Assembly (NCBI GenBank): GCA_041398745.1
Contig: JAWKUB010000010.1
Coordinates: 1 to 64,000 of the forward strand
Length of the DNA stretch: 64,000 nucleotides
Reading direction: 5' to 3'
Origin: JACKHO01 sp041398745
GTDB lineage: Bacteria; Planctomycetota; Planctomycetia; Planctomycetales; Planctomycetaceae
In this document: piece by piece, positions 36,302 through 46,022 of the stretch
Position numbering within the stretch: the first letter of the stretch is position 1
How the letters are laid out: every line of letters starts with the position of its first letter
Notes under the pieces: generated by a model
Databases searched by the model: none
What the model was told of the DNA's origin: nothing
What the model saw: only the letters and a program-made list of their open reading frames with translations
Translations under genes and position numbers: made by a program

Positions 36302-37058
36302 CATGAGTTTTCCCGCTTGAATTAAGTGCCTCTCAGCAAAGAGGATATTGTACTGGCAGGGGCGGCGAGAGTTCCACCAAGTAGCGGTCCGAAGGAGCGC
36401 GTCTCTAACAATCCATACGTTGGCGCATTCACCGGCAGAGTGCTTCACCATTTGGTGTGAAAAGCGAGGTCATCCAATTCGAATAGGCTGTTCGATTCGT
36501 CGTGCTGCCCAACCTGAATAGGGTAAAGCCGGGTTCCGGCACCCCAGCGGTTCAATGTCGCGCTCCGTTTCTTCTTCGACTGCCAACTTGGCAACTTCAT
36601 ACTACTGACACTGCTGGCCGCCTGACTCTACAAGCTCCCAGTGTACGTGCACCATCGGTTCCGAATGTCTGCGGTCTCAAACAATCCGGGATTGTGTTGT
36701 GAGGCACAATTGTTTGGTTAGCAATTAGTTATGCGGTATCACGAAAAGCGACGGCGCACTCAACTTTCCAGAGTTTACCAGGAATTCCCACGGTTTCGAA
36801 GGAATTCTGTATCACATTATGTATCAGTCAGCCGCTGCTGAATCGAGAGACTGGCAATGTCTCGTCGCAATCAAGCAGCCGTTCCAGCATTCATCGCAAT
36901 CGACATGCGAAGAACTCATTTCTGTTGAACCATCGCCGTGTTTCGGCGACCATCTCCTACAAGTCGACCGAAATCGGCGCATGTTGGCGGGAAAAACTGA
37001 TCCGATTCTATTCGGGCATCGTTACCCAAACATGGGCGGCAAGATTGGAGGGGAATGA
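36302..37058. other. Long non-coding stretch holding repeat copy B
   Basis: About 750 bases without a convincing gene. Positions 36652-36830 are the second copy of the ~175-bp repeat at 5127-5302. The final part before 37059 gives GGAGGGG, the ribosome-binding site of the protease gene. Confidence 0.55.
36652..36830. repeat. ~175-bp imperfect repeat, copy B
   Basis: Aligns with 5127-5302 in the same orientation. It includes CATCGGTTCCG at its left end, GTGAGGCACAATTG, GAAAAGCGACGGCGCACTCA and ATTCTGTATCACATTATGTATC. Confidence 0.7.
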
Positions 37059-38315
37059 GTGAAATCGAAACGAGCCGAAAAGGTAAGGCGGCGTGCCAAA
37101 CGGAAAAAAAAGAAAGTCCGCAAACCAAATCTGGAATCGTATTTTCCAGATCAGATTCAGGCGATTGAGTCGACCGAATCTGTCATATTATTCGGGAAGG
37201 AGACATTCAATTATCCAAGCACCAAACACGAATTCTTATTGGAAGGGACCGCTTCCGGACCAATGGCAGAAGAACTGCATAAACGACTTAGGGCCATCGC
37301 CGCCATCATTCGTGATCATGCTCAATCAAGTCACCGGTTCACGCACCACTTTTCTGAACTGGATATTGAATTCGCACGTGATATTGATTTGAACGCACAT
37401 GTGTCTCTCGAAGCGAATCGACCACTCATTGCAATGAATTGGGCCGTGGACGGCATTTCGTTGCGACTTCTTCAAGATGTCATGGCATCGCCCATGATCT
37501 TTCAGGAACTGGAATCGCCGGTCAATGATTGGAGGTTTGCGCCACCACTCGGCACACAACTTGATATGGAAATCATGGGGCCACGCCTTTTCGACGATTG
37601 GTCATTGGAAGAGAACATTACGTTCTGTTTTGACATGGGGCTCCCCCTCATGCCAGGGCGAAAGTCGGTTGCATCCCACATGGCCGCCATTTGCACATTG
37701 TTTGTGGGGTTTCATGAATTCGCCCATGTCGACTGCGGACACTCTTCGTATGCCAAGTCGCTCGGACTGGCGCAGGTGTTTGATTTCACGTCGAACGAAA
37801 CAGGTTCCATCACGCCGGAAATAATGCGACTCTGGGAAACGGAGGCTGACCTGCGCGCAATTGATCTGCTTGCCAATGAGTTATTTCTCGGTGAGCGCCA
37901 CGATCAATGGATTAAAGGACTTAGATGTGAATCGTCTGCACCAAACGCCGAGTTGGCGTGCAAGTCGGCCTTTGCACTCGTCGTCCTCATGTTCTTTTGG
38001 GGGCTAGTTCAGCCCCCAAATTCGAGGTTCTCGACTCACCCACATGTTGCCACGCGATTCTTCTATCTGAAGGAAAGGCTCATTCAATCGGCCAAGCTGG
38101 CTGCCAAGGGGACCGCCGATTTTGAGCGGGTCGTGGAAGCACAGTTACAGGAACAGTTCTACCGTCTTGTCTGTGAAATCTCACTTCCCGGATTCACACG
38201 CACTTACGAACGTCTCAATGATCACAATGCATTCCATGCGGCTGAAGCGAACCGAGCAATCGCGGATCTCAACTCGAGTGAACGCCCTTGGGCACTTTCA
38301 GGAGATCGGATTTAG
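37059..38315 (+). CDS. HEFAH zinc metalloprotease, possibly Lit/peptidase U49-like
   Basis: 418 residues with a very basic N-terminus (KRAEKVRRRAKRKKKKVRK). GFHEFAHVDCGH (218-228) is an HExxH zinc site with an added GH, and LWETEADLRAIDL (258-270) supplies the third ligand. The order HExxH...xxGH...ExEAD resembles the Lit-type peptidases that cleave elongation factor Tu during phage exclusion; this is a motif-level likeness, not a proven family. A short hydrophobic segment (ALVVLMFFWGLV) lies near 325. GTG start 37059 follows GGAGGGG. The next gene begins three bases after the stop, so the two are probably co-translated and may form an effector and partner pair. Confidence 0.65.
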   Translation: MKSKRAEKVRRRAKRKKKKVRKPNLESYFPDQIQAIESTESVILFGKETFNYPSTKHEFLLEGTASGPMAEELHKRLRAIAAIIRDHAQSSHRFTHHFSELDIEFARDIDLNAHVSLEANRPLIAMNWAVDGISLRLLQDVMASPMIFQELESPVNDWRFAPPLGTQLDMEIMGPRLFDDWSLEENITFCFDMGLPLMPGRKSVASHMAAICTLFVGFHEFAHVDCGHSSYAKSLGLAQVFDFTSNETGSITPEIMRLWETEADLRAIDLLANELFLGERHDQWIKGLRCESSAPNAELACKSAFALVVLMFFWGLVQPPNSRFSTHPHVATRFFYLKERLIQSAKLAAKGTADFERVVEAQLQEQFYRLVCEISLPGFTRTYERLNDHNAFHAAEANRAIADLNSSERPWALSGDRI

Positions 38316-38318
38316 ACA

Positions 38319-38699
38319 ATGAATGACGTGACCAACATGATTGAAGACTCAGTTCACATTGCGGAATTCGAAGACTTAATGCAACTATCGGACGATTCGC
38401 TCGTCATGGTCATTGCCGAGCGAATCAACGCTCACGAAGGAAAACATTCCATCGGGATTTCATTTCATGCCGCCGCAAAGCTATGGAAGTCACTTAGGAG
38501 CAAGGCGCAATCAATCCTCTGTACCGGTGACAAGCCGAAGGAGTGGGTGAATGACCTCATTGTCGGCGACATGCGAAATCTTGTAGTCAACATCACAACA
38601 GTTCTCGTCTCCCAACTGGAATTATCAGTCGGTGTTGCCGTTCCCATCGCAGCACTGCTGCTGAAACGCGGCGCCATTAACATCTGCAGTGGCGAATAA
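38319..38699 (+). CDS. Small protein with hydrophobic C-terminus, partner of the protease
   Basis: 126 residues that I do not recognise. The N-terminal ~90 residues are acidic and helical. The C-terminal part (VSQLELSVGVAVPIAALLLKRGAINICSGE) contains one hydrophobic segment that could touch the membrane. It starts three bases after the HEFAH protease gene and likely belongs to the same transcript, as an inhibitor, sensor or co-effector. Confidence 0.6.
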   Translation: MNDVTNMIEDSVHIAEFEDLMQLSDDSLVMVIAERINAHEGKHSIGISFHAAAKLWKSLRSKAQSILCTGDKPKEWVNDLIVGDMRNLVVNITTVLVSQLELSVGVAVPIAALLLKRGAINICSGE

Positions 38700-38808
38700 G
38701 CAGATCGTCCTCGTTGCTCTGCCGACCGATCGGCACTTTGAAACTCGACTTTGAATTGACATCATGAATTCGACAAGCTCAATCTGATTCCGCCAGACAA
38801 GGAATTTC

Positions 38809-39498
38809 TTGGCAATGCTCACACGAATGGACCTAATCAACTGGGCTGGCACAAAACAGTGTGAAGGGCAGTTGCCTGAATTAATTCGCCGCTTGATCGT
38901 CGCGTCCCACTCCTCTCTTGAGAGGATCGTCATGCCGTTCGGCGCCTCGGTGGGGAGGTCCGGGTTGGACGGATTTGTGAGCGGAATCTCCGCTTCGTCC
39001 TATGTTGCCGCTGGCGAGTCAGTGTGGGAGATGGGAAGAACCTGTGTCCCCGCTTCGAAAGCCAACAGTGATTTCAAGAAACGGACTGAGCGAACGTCAA
39101 AGGAGGATCAACAGAATCTCACATATTACTGCGTTACCCCGCGTCATTGGGAAAAGAAGTCCGAGTGGGAGGCATCGCCGGGACCTGAAAATGACAAGAT
39201 CATCAACTACTGGAAGGAAATTCATGTCTACGACGTTGATGACCTCATTGGTTGGCTCACTGATTGTCCAGGCGTTGAAGCGGGGTTCTCACGAATCATT
39301 GGCAAAGGTTTGGCTGGTTTACGTGATGTGTGTGGATATTGGGACACATCGATTGCATCTGCTCTTCACCAAACGGTTCCATTCTGTGGCGGCACCAGAG
39401 GGCCGCAGAGATGTAGCTGCGGGCAAACTCGCATGGAAATGTCTTTCGGGCAGTCCATTCCCTCGGATCTGGTTTGTTGCCTCGTACGAAATGGTTGA
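38809..39498 (+). pseudogene. Truncated paralogue of the 73-3327 gene (N-terminal domain)
   Basis: Residues 1-178 match the N-terminus of the first gene closely (LTRMD.INWA.TKQCEGQLPEL.RRLIVASH, GLDGFV, VWEMG, YDVDDLIGWL, GLRDVCGYW). After about 39345 the similarity stops and the frame runs into unrelated sequence to a stop at 39498. The TTG at 38809, just after AAGGA, aligns with the ATG of the first copy; ATG 38815 is the alternative. Only the putative PD-(D/E)XK-like domain is left. Confidence 0.75.
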
Positions 39499-39658
39499 AA
39501 TAGTCAATCGCATTTGGCACTTCCGGAAACTCCAGCAGTGTTCCCGCTTGATAGTGGCGCATGTGTCTGACCGCCTGCTCCTCCGTCATGTCGATCTGTA
39601 GTAGTTCCTGCTTCCACCAGTTTTCGTGGTCAGCCAATTGTTCATCGTCTTGTTTCAA
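39364..39658 (-). pseudogene. Possible minus-strand gene remnant
   Basis: A minus-strand frame from ATG 39658 reads MKQDDEQLADHENWWKQ... AGTLLEFPEVPNAIDYFNHF and has protein-like composition until about 39364, where it meets the end of the paralogue fragment. It is not recognised. It competes with frames on the plus strand, so its coding status is uncertain. Confidence 0.3.
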
Positions 39659-39825
39659 TTGATTCTACCGGGCAATCCGAGAAGGAACTGGCTAACGAGT
39701 TTCGCACTCGTGCAAAAACGCTTCAATCCACTTGCCCCACTGCTGCTTGGGCAATTCGCGATATTGCCGTTAGTCTCGACTCTGAATCCCGCAGAAATGT
39801 CGAGCAAGCGGATTGGGAACGATAG
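39610..39825 (+). pseudogene. Possible C-terminal remnant of a large conflict-type protein
   Basis: The plus-strand frame ending at TAG 39823-39825 reads IDSTGQSEKELANEFRTRA...TAAWAIRDIAVSLDSESRRNVEQADWER. The pattern of an ExELAxxFRxxA helix followed by TAAxxIRxIAxS and a charged end resembles the last helices of many ~1,200-residue conflict-type proteins. It may be the other end of the paralogue truncated at 39345, but the junction is not clear. Confidence 0.35.
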
Positions 39826-40127
39826 TTGGGCAAGGTTAGCGAATGTTTCGCTGATCGATTCGGCGCGAGAAGCACCAGGCAAGCGATAAGCGACGATCTT
39901 GTAGGTGCTTATGTCACTAACTGCGTCCTGTTTTCGGGTGGGTTTTCTGGTTTTCGCTCGCGCGCTGAATCATCATTATTGGGGACAACCTCGCGCCAAC
40001 CCGACAAAATCGGAATTTGGCCAAAGTCAACCCTTGGGCGAACCCTCTATCGCACTATGGCCTTTTCTGTTGTCTCATCTTGGTCTTGACATTGACACGT
40101 CCTGGCAGCTGGATTGCCGGAACGCTT
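39826..40127. other. Non-coding stretch up to IS3 element 1
   Basis: No convincing gene. CTT at 40125-40127 is the left target duplication of the IS3 element. Confidence 0.5.
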
Positions 40128-40163
40128 TGGACTTACCCACGAATAGTGGGCGCTGGGTTAAGT

Positions 40164-41026
40164 TTATGCGGCCTGTTCGAAATTCAGCGGGGACTGGTAG
40201 TCCAGTGCTGAGTGTCGGCGGACGCGGTTATAGAAGACTTCGATGTAATCGAACAGGCTTTGCCTGGCCTGTTCCCGTGTTTTGTAATGCTCGTGGTGTA
40301 CGAGTTCTTTCTTCAGGGTAGCGAAGAACGATTCCATGGGCGCATTGTCCCAGCAATTGGCTTTCCGGCTCATCGAGCAGGTGATGCCCTGCCTGGCCAG
40401 CAGTTGCTGGTAGTGTTCGCTGGCATACTGCACGCCTCGATCGGAATGGGCCACGAGTCCAGTTCCGGGCAGTTCTCGCTGAACGGCCATCTCCAAAGCA
40501 TCGACGACGAGCCGGCTGTCGATCTGCTCGGACATTGACCAGCCCACGATCTTCCGGGAATACAGATCCTCGACAGCGGCCAGATACAGCCAGCCTTCAG
40601 CAGTCGGAATATAAGTGATGTCGGCCACCCAGGTCTGGTTCTTCATTGACGGTGAAAAGTTCCGGTCCACAATGTTCTCGGCAACGGGATGATGGTGAGC
40701 CGAATTGGTGGTTGTGACTTTGAACCGTTTCACCGTCTTCGCCTGAATCCCCGCAGCCTGCATGCATTTCGCCACGGTTTTGCGGTTGCAGACATGACCT
40801 TGGGCAATCAGTTCCTGATGCACTCGGGGGCTCCGTAAGTGTCATGATGCGGACGCTGATGAATTGTTCTTATCCGCTCAGTTAACTCCTGCCGACGCTG
40901 GTCTCGTGCGGCTGAGGGGACGCTTTCGCCAGGCATAGAACCCGCTCCGCGATACCTCCAGCACGAAGCGCACTGCATGGCGATCGGCCAGACCTCCCGA
41001 TGCTCCTGGATGAAGGCGTATTTCAT
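40164..41026 (-). pseudogene. IS3 OrfB transposase, frameshifted
   Basis: The intact C-terminal 219 residues (from 40823) hold the rve integrase core: TWVADITYI (first D), VAHSDRGVQYAS (second D) and NAPMESFFATLKKE (E). The N-terminal part (MKYAFIQEHREVWPIAMQC from 41026; RSGFYAWRKRPLSR; HHDTYGAP) is spread over different frames, with shifts near 40830, 40905 and 40965. Functional OrfA-OrfB fusion by programmed frameshifting is unlikely without repair. Confidence 0.82.
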
Positions 41027-41345
41027 CGCGACTCCTTCGCGAAGAACATGGTGGCTTTTTTAAAATGTCCCGCTCCATTCGCAGCCGCTCGTTCTCGGCC
41101 CGCAGACGCATCAGTTCCGCTTCCAGGGCTGATGGCTGAGCAGGACTGACCGACGTGCCGTGCTTCTCGAAGGACTTCTTCCAGTTTCGCAGCAGGTTCT
41201 CATGGACTCCCAACCGACGCGCCACCTCAGCCAGGCTGAGGCCCTGCTGCGTCACCATCTGCACCGCCTGCTGCTTGAACTCAGCCGTGTGCCGACGACG
41301 TGGACTGCCTGGCCCTGCTGCTGATCTGGACGTTTTCTTGCTCAT
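41000..41345 (-). CDS. IS3 OrfA (helix-turn-helix)
   Basis: The N-terminal ~100 residues read RRRHTAEFKQQAVQMVTQQGLSLAEVARRLGVHENLLRNWKK, a transposase helix-turn-helix that binds the IS ends. A coiled coil (AELMRLRAENERLRMERDILKK) follows. The A-run at 41057-41062 (minus strand TTTTAAAAAAG) is the usual slippery site for making the OrfAB fusion. The zero-frame reading continues past it to 40878 with no family meaning; I give the approximate meaningful end. Confidence 0.8.
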
Positions 41346-41437
41346 CTTGTTCGCTCCTCTCCAGAGAGTCTACACCCTCCAGCGAGCGCCCACTATTCGT
41401 GGGTAAGTCCACTTCCCCGACCCTGAAGGACACAGAA

Positions 41438-42457
41438 ATGAGAAACGACTCACTTGCCGTTCGATTGGCCGATCACTACGAGACCACGGGAACCGTACCA
41501 ATTGATACGCCGGCCACTCTCAAGAAGGCGCTCAGAACCAAGGCGTATGGAAAGGACAGGCCGTGGATTGATGAAATCGTCCCAACATCGCTCGCTTACC
41601 ACAGGCACGATCTCACACTGGACCACCACCAACGGCTTGTCGAACAGTATGTGCCGACGCTGTACCGCATGTTCGATTACGAGGAACCAAAACAACTGCT
41701 CATTCATTTGGTTGACGCATGTAACAGCGATACCTGCCTGGGCTCGCCAACAATGAAGGCAGTCGCTGCTGTCGCAATCGATGAACTGATCTCCGGCATC
41801 GAGTGGACGCCTGCTTCGCGGTCAGCGGCAGATACCGAAGTGGAAAACGCCTCTACATCATTTGGAGAACTGATCTGTCAATCGGGAGAGGACGGAGTGA
41901 AGCTCTACCAGAGATTCTTCTCGGCGTATGAGTCCGAAATGTCAAAACGAAAATCGAAGAACGGTAGCCCAGACTTAGGCCCCAACCTCGACAATCAAGT
42001 GTCCGCAGCATCCGCTCGTGATCTTCTCAGGAACCCCCCGGCCTATCAGGCCGTCGCCGGACGGAATCAGGCTCGCAGCGACATGCGTCGACATCGGCGG
42101 CGCCCTGCAATCTATAGCATTGACAAGAATCGCGAATCATTCGGAGACAGTTTCGATGCTGACTCTTGGACTCCCAGCGACTCATATGCTTCCGAGTATA
42201 TCAAACTGTGGAGGGAAACACGGGAGGAAGCGGGAATTGAGATGCTCAGTAGCGCGGCATATGGTCGGCTCGTGCAAAAGCTGACTTTGCGGCAACTGAG
42301 CCAGAAGCGGACACTCATGGAACTCCTCGGTCGTGAATGGACAAACGACAGCGCGATTGACGCCGATCATCAGTTCACCGTTTCCGTACGACGAGAATAT
42401 GAACGGATTGGCGCCAACTCCGAGTCGAGTTGGCGGCTCCGCCGTCGCCGTCGTTGA
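41438..42457 (+). CDS. Unrecognised 339-residue protein
   Basis: I do not recognise this family. ATG 41438 has GAAGGA eight bases upstream. The first ~190 residues look helical (PTLYRMFDYEEPKQLLIHLVDAC). A low-complexity basic stretch (RNQARSDMRRHRRRPAIY) lies near 215-235, and the protein ends in an arginine run (WRLRRRRR), which may mark a late frameshift. The IS3 element sits 26 bases upstream of the start. A 55-residue frame follows 13 bases downstream. Confidence 0.6.
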   Translation: MRNDSLAVRLADHYETTGTVPIDTPATLKKALRTKAYGKDRPWIDEIVPTSLAYHRHDLTLDHHQRLVEQYVPTLYRMFDYEEPKQLLIHLVDACNSDTCLGSPTMKAVAAVAIDELISGIEWTPASRSAADTEVENASTSFGELICQSGEDGVKLYQRFFSAYESEMSKRKSKNGSPDLGPNLDNQVSAASARDLLRNPPAYQAVAGRNQARSDMRRHRRRPAIYSIDKNRESFGDSFDADSWTPSDSYASEYIKLWRETREEAGIEMLSSAAYGRLVQKLTLRQLSQKRTLMELLGREWTNDSAIDADHQFTVSVRREYERIGANSESSWRLRRRRR

Positions 42458-42470
42458 TCGTTTTCCGTCA

Positions 42471-42638
42471 ATGAACTTCGCTCCGAGTTCGTCATCCAAT
42501 AAGGAACACGAGGATTCCAGCAATGGCAATCACATGCGGCTGCTGGACGGACCGCGCTATGCGTTCGTTTCGTCAACGCGAAAGACCACCTCCAAAACAG
42601 AATATGACATTCAGGCTGTGATGCTCAGCCCTCGTTAA
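42471..42638 (+). CDS. Small unknown protein or tail of the preceding gene
   Basis: A 55-residue frame (MNFAPSSSSNKEHEDSS... RLLDGPRYAFVSSTRKTTSKTEYDIQ) begins 13 bases after the preceding stop. It could be a small co-translated protein or the shifted C-terminus of the previous gene. No family recognised. Confidence 0.35.
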   Translation: MNFAPSSSSNKEHEDSSNGNHMRLLDGPRYAFVSSTRKTTSKTEYDIQAVMLSPR

Positions 42639-42736
42639 ACCGGGGGTGAGCTCCAGTCGCTCCGCCATTCGCAGCGACCTCGGCGGCGACGCATGCCTCG
42701 TCGAATCGAGAGACGCCCAGCTGTCGCACGTTTCAA

Positions 42737-43171
42737 TCAACGGATTCGCGATGAATGACTAATCGACACAGTTTCCAGTGGACGTTCCACGGTAAGTCCG
42801 GTGTCCGAAACGTCACGAATGACCGAATGTACCATGCCAGCAGCGTCGAACAGGTCATGATCGCTCAACAAATTGGCCCCCTCAATCAAGCTGGAAGCGA
42901 TTCGCGGTTCGCCGAATTTGAGGTTACCGCTGGCCACGCCCGTTAGCAGAGATAAGGCGTCCAACATGAACGCCTGCGACTTGTAGATAGCCCTCAGTTT
43001 TTCATTGGGAGATTCCCAATTCATGGGTGCGTCAGAGTCTCCTGAAATGGCCTTGAGGCAACGATCCTCGTCGGCCTCCAGCACCGAGAAGGTTCTATAA
43101 ATACTCTCGACCAACTCTCGGGCACGCGGGTGTAGCAGCTTTCGGTTGCGCGATTGGGTAGGATGCGTCAT
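42737..43171 (-). CDS. Unrecognised 144-residue protein
   Basis: From ATG 43171 the frame reads MTHPTQSRNRKLLHPRARELVESIYRTFSVLEADEDRCLKAI, then a helical region ending SISHSSRIR. No family recognised. The ISKra4-like element begins within a few bases upstream of the start, so its native promoter and possibly its true N-terminus are gone. The open frame continues upstream into the IS only by chance. Confidence 0.5.
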   Translation of the reverse strand: MTHPTQSRNRKLLHPRARELVESIYRTFSVLEADEDRCLKAISGDSDAPMNWESPNEKLRAIYKSQAFMLDALSLLTGVASGNLKFGEPRIASSLIEGANLLSDHDLFDAAGMVHSVIRDVSDTGLTVERPLETVSISHSSRIR

Positions 43172-43174
43172 ATT

Positions 43175-44539
43175 GGTTGTTTTGTGAGCAACAACCTTTT
43201 CAGGAGATGATGCGATGGCAGGGATGGAATGGAGTGAGTTGAGTGCCGAAGAACGTTTGGTGGCGGAGCAGGCTGTGATGAATTTGCGGTTGCTCAACAA
43301 AGCGTGTCGCGAAGCGAAGTCGGGAACAGTGCTCGCGGTGGCGGAAGCCTTGGCGGTGCAGCAAGGTCGTGAGTTGACGCGGCGAACACTGGAAACATCG
43401 CTCAATGCCGAAGGCCGTGAGGTTCAAAAAAAGGGGCGCCCAGCCGAACGTGCTGCGGAGTAAATAAAGGCCATCATGGTCAGCGAACTCGCCAGGTGTT
43501 GACGCAAGCGGGAGAGATTTCTGTTTCGCGGATTTATCTGAAGTGTGTGAAATGTGGACTGGGCGGCCATCCCGTCGATGAACATTTCGGGATTGAAGGC
43601 CGTTGTTCACGTCAGGCTCAGCAACTCATTTGCCTGGCGGGTGCGAGTTGGTCGTACGACATTTCGAGTGCGCGTCTCGAAGAATTCTGTGGACTCAAAG
43701 TCTGCGATGAAACGATTCGCCACATCTCACAAGAGCATGGAGCGCAGGCCAACAAGTGGCTGCGAAGTGATCCGGAGGCGGTGAGAGAGTTCCGCGAGGC
43801 ACAGGGAAACATCGAATTCACGACTGATGGAACCAGCGTCAACACGATTGAGAGTTGGCGGGAAATGAAGGTGGGAATCTTCAGCAAATGCGATTCGGCC
43901 GAAGCAGCAACGCCTGCCGAATGGGACTCACGCACGCTGCCCGCTCCCAAGGTACGAGTGGCGTTTGCCGCAATCGAGCAGAGCGAAGATTTCGGTCGAC
44001 GCTGGAAGGCGTGGAGGAAACGGTTGGGATTGGTCGACACCTCGGCGATCACCGTTGTCGCTGATGGGGCCAAATGGATTTGGCAGCAGCAACGCCAGCA
44101 CTTGCCCGAAGCGGACGGTGTGCTCGATATTTATCATGCGTTGGAACACATCGCGGCCACGGGAAACGTTTTGCACGATGCTCCGCAGCAGGTCACTCAC
44201 TGGAACGACCAAGCGAAAGAGATTCTGCTGAGTTCTGGATACCGTGGGATTGAAGAGTTTGTTCAACGCGACTTTGAGACGCTCACTGACGTTCAGCAAT
44301 CTGGGGTGAACGCCTTGCTGGACTATCTTGCCCCGCATGGGCGCCACTTGAATTACCGTCAACGCCTGGCCAAGGGCCAAAGTATTGGGAGTGGGCAAAT
44401 TGAAGGAGCCTGCAAAAACCTGATTGGCCGAAGGCTGAAGGCCAACGCCGCCCGCTGGCGCGTGCGCCGCGTCAACCGCATGGCCGGGCTCTGCTCAATC
44501 ATGTACACCCACCACTGGAAAACCTACTGGAAAACAACC
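43175..44539 (+). mobile_element. ISKra4-like insertion sequence
   Basis: GGTTGTTTT (43175-43183) and AAAACAACC (44531-44539) are short inverted repeats bracketing one transposase gene. I cannot find a convincing target duplication, so the exact ends are tentative. The element separates two gene fragments of opposite strand. Confidence 0.65.
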
Positions 44540-44542
44540 TGA
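43215..44542 (+). pseudogene. ISKra4-like transposase, one frameshift
   Basis: The first frame (43215-43463) gives the N-terminal helical part (LSAEERLVAEQAVMNLRLLNK ... KKGRPAERAAE). The second (43496-44542) gives the catalytic part: CVKCGLGGHPVDE, FTTDGTSVNT (first D), VVADGAKWIWQ (second D), LDIYHALEHIAATG and GSGQIEGACKNLIGRR (E region). The shift lies between about 43450 and 43495, where a GHH box is still readable in part. The family call rests on the GHHxR, DG and IEGACKxxIGRR blocks. Confidence 0.8.
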
Positions 44543-44598
44543 AACCAAAAACCACAATCCATTGCTACACCCCTCGATTCAAACAGCCTTGTCCGTCC

Positions 44599-45111
44599 TT
44601 GCTGAAAATCCTTCCACTATCAGCACGTTTCGAACAGCGACGACCGCTTCTCCGCTTCGCAGTGGACGCCTTGAAAATGGCGCCCGCCGCGATCAAGATG
44701 ATATGTCAACACAATGAGATCCCCAAAGCATTAGACGCCGAGTCGCTCGCTGAGAAGATCCTGTTCTGCATTAGTCCACTGTCATGGTTACGGAGTTGTT
44801 TCCAACGACCGATTGATCCAGCCAACCGAATCGCAATCTGTGATTGCATTCTCCGGCTGACTGAGATACTTGCCCCAGTTTGCCTTGGTATCAGAGACTT
44901 GACCAAGCTCCGTGAGTACCTAACGGATGGTGCTAGCGACATGTCATGGATTGAGTTTGCGACCGGTCGGGATCAGGTTGCGCGGGCCTGTATTGGTATG
45001 ATCAAAGGCATTCCTGCTGATCATCGGGAGCCTCCAGATTTCTTGGAATTGCGAGAAAAGTTTGATGACCGAAACTTTCGGGATCTAGTTGCATCCCTCC
45101 CCGCAGCATGA
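44599..45111 (+). CDS. Unknown protein, first gene of the MoxR/FGE operon (5' end uncertain)
   Basis: 170 residues, helical, no family recognised (LRFAVDALKMAPAAIKMICQHNE ... LREKFDDRNFRDLVASLPAA). The open frame extends upstream of the TTG at 44599 toward the ISKra4-like element without a stop, so the 5' end may have been cut by that insertion; ATG 44677 is an alternative start. It lies 18 bases before the next gene on the same strand and belongs to the operon with the ATPase, so it may encode an effector or adaptor of that system. Confidence 0.5.
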   Translation: MLKILPLSARFEQRRPLLRFAVDALKMAPAAIKMICQHNEIPKALDAESLAEKILFCISPLSWLRSCFQRPIDPANRIAICDCILRLTEILAPVCLGIRDLTKLREYLTDGASDMSWIEFATGRDQVARACIGMIKGIPADHREPPDFLELREKFDDRNFRDLVASLPAA

Positions 45112-45129
45112 GAGCAAGGCTGGAAGGAC

Positions 45130-45480
45130 ATGGGAGACTCCTCCTTTGTCGATGAGTACGCACTGACATTGGCGTGTTTGACACAACCAGATCTGATCGC
45201 TGATCCCACTTCTGAGGACTTGAGTGAGGAGGAACTACGGGAAGTACGTCGCGTAGTCTCCGCCGAACTAAAGGCATTGGCCGAAGACTACGCCGTCCAC
45301 TTCACAATTCTGTTCAAGCACTTGGCCAAGCCCAGCAAGACTCAAGTCGAAGCGTTAAAGAAGCAGTTTCCTGAGCTTATTGTGCTGGAGAGTAGTGCAA
45401 CTGAGGAGTCGCCGGAACACCATCGTTCGCTAAACGATCTCAAGAGAATACGCGACTATTTTGACCACAACAAAGGATAG
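45130..45480 (+). CDS. Small acidic helical protein of the MoxR/FGE operon
   Basis: 116 residues, not recognised. It is charged and helical (EELREVRRVVSAELKALAEDYAVHFTILFKHLAKPSKTQVEALKKQFPE) with no membrane segment. ATG 45130 has GGAAGG just upstream. The stop is two bases before the ATPase start, so expression is coupled. Size and position suit an adaptor or effector-associated domain that docks on the ATPase or the FGE protein; this is inference. Confidence 0.65.
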   Translation: MGDSSFVDEYALTLACLTQPDLIADPTSEDLSEEELREVRRVVSAELKALAEDYAVHFTILFKHLAKPSKTQVEALKKQFPELIVLESSATEESPEHHRSLNDLKRIRDYFDHNKG

Positions 45481-46012
45481 CGATGCGCATCATACCACTG
45501 AACTCATCCGACGACGACAAGTCGACTGGACAGCCTGAGACAGCTGACTCGAACTTCGAAGAACGCGTCCATCTGCTCTCGGAGGACGAGGATTGGGCAA
45601 TCAAGGCGGCTCTCGCGGCTTCACGTCCACTGTTGGTGTCCGGTGAACCAGGAATTGGGAAGACGCAGCTTGCGTTGGCGGCGGCGGCAGACCTGAATCG
45701 ACCGCTTTGTCGTCTCACAGTCGACTCTCGCACGGAGGCTCGTGAACTGCTGTTTTCATTTGATCCGGTTGCGCGCTTGGCCGAGGCGCAGGTCGCACAA
45801 CTCATCTATGGAAGTGATGTTGAGAAACTTCGTGCCGAAACGGCGGTCAACAAGTTCGTGAAACCTGGCCCGATGTGGTGGGCCATCAATTGGAAGAACG
45901 CACTCAATCAAATTCAAGACCACGATCCACGTCCAGTTGCCCCCCGGCAGTGGATGGAGAATCAAGGAGTCGTGGTACTCATCGACGAAATCGACAAAGC
46001 CGATAGCAACGT

Positions 46013-46022
46013 GCCGAACGGT
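46013..46022. repeat. IS4 copy 2 target-site duplication, left
   Basis: GCCGAACGGT directly before the left inverted repeat; exact copy at 47300-47309. Confidence 0.92.

Larger units (their letters stand above)
40128..41411 (-). mobile_element. IS3-family element 1
   Basis: The ends form a 27-bp perfect inverted repeat (40128-40154 and 41385-41411), starting TGGACTTACCCACG and ending CA as in IS3. A 3-bp duplication CTT lies at 40125-40127 and 41412-41414. orfA and a damaged orfB lie on the minus strand. The insertion lies just upstream of the gene starting at 41438 and may have separated it from its promoter. Confidence 0.88.

Noticed and set aside
36819..37058. 79-residue plus-strand frame before the protease gene
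   Set aside because: Poor composition, no start signal, and it begins inside a non-coding repeat.
38809..39498. Full-length 229-residue functional gene
   Set aside because: Similarity to the first gene stops near residue 178 and the remaining frame is unrelated sequence.
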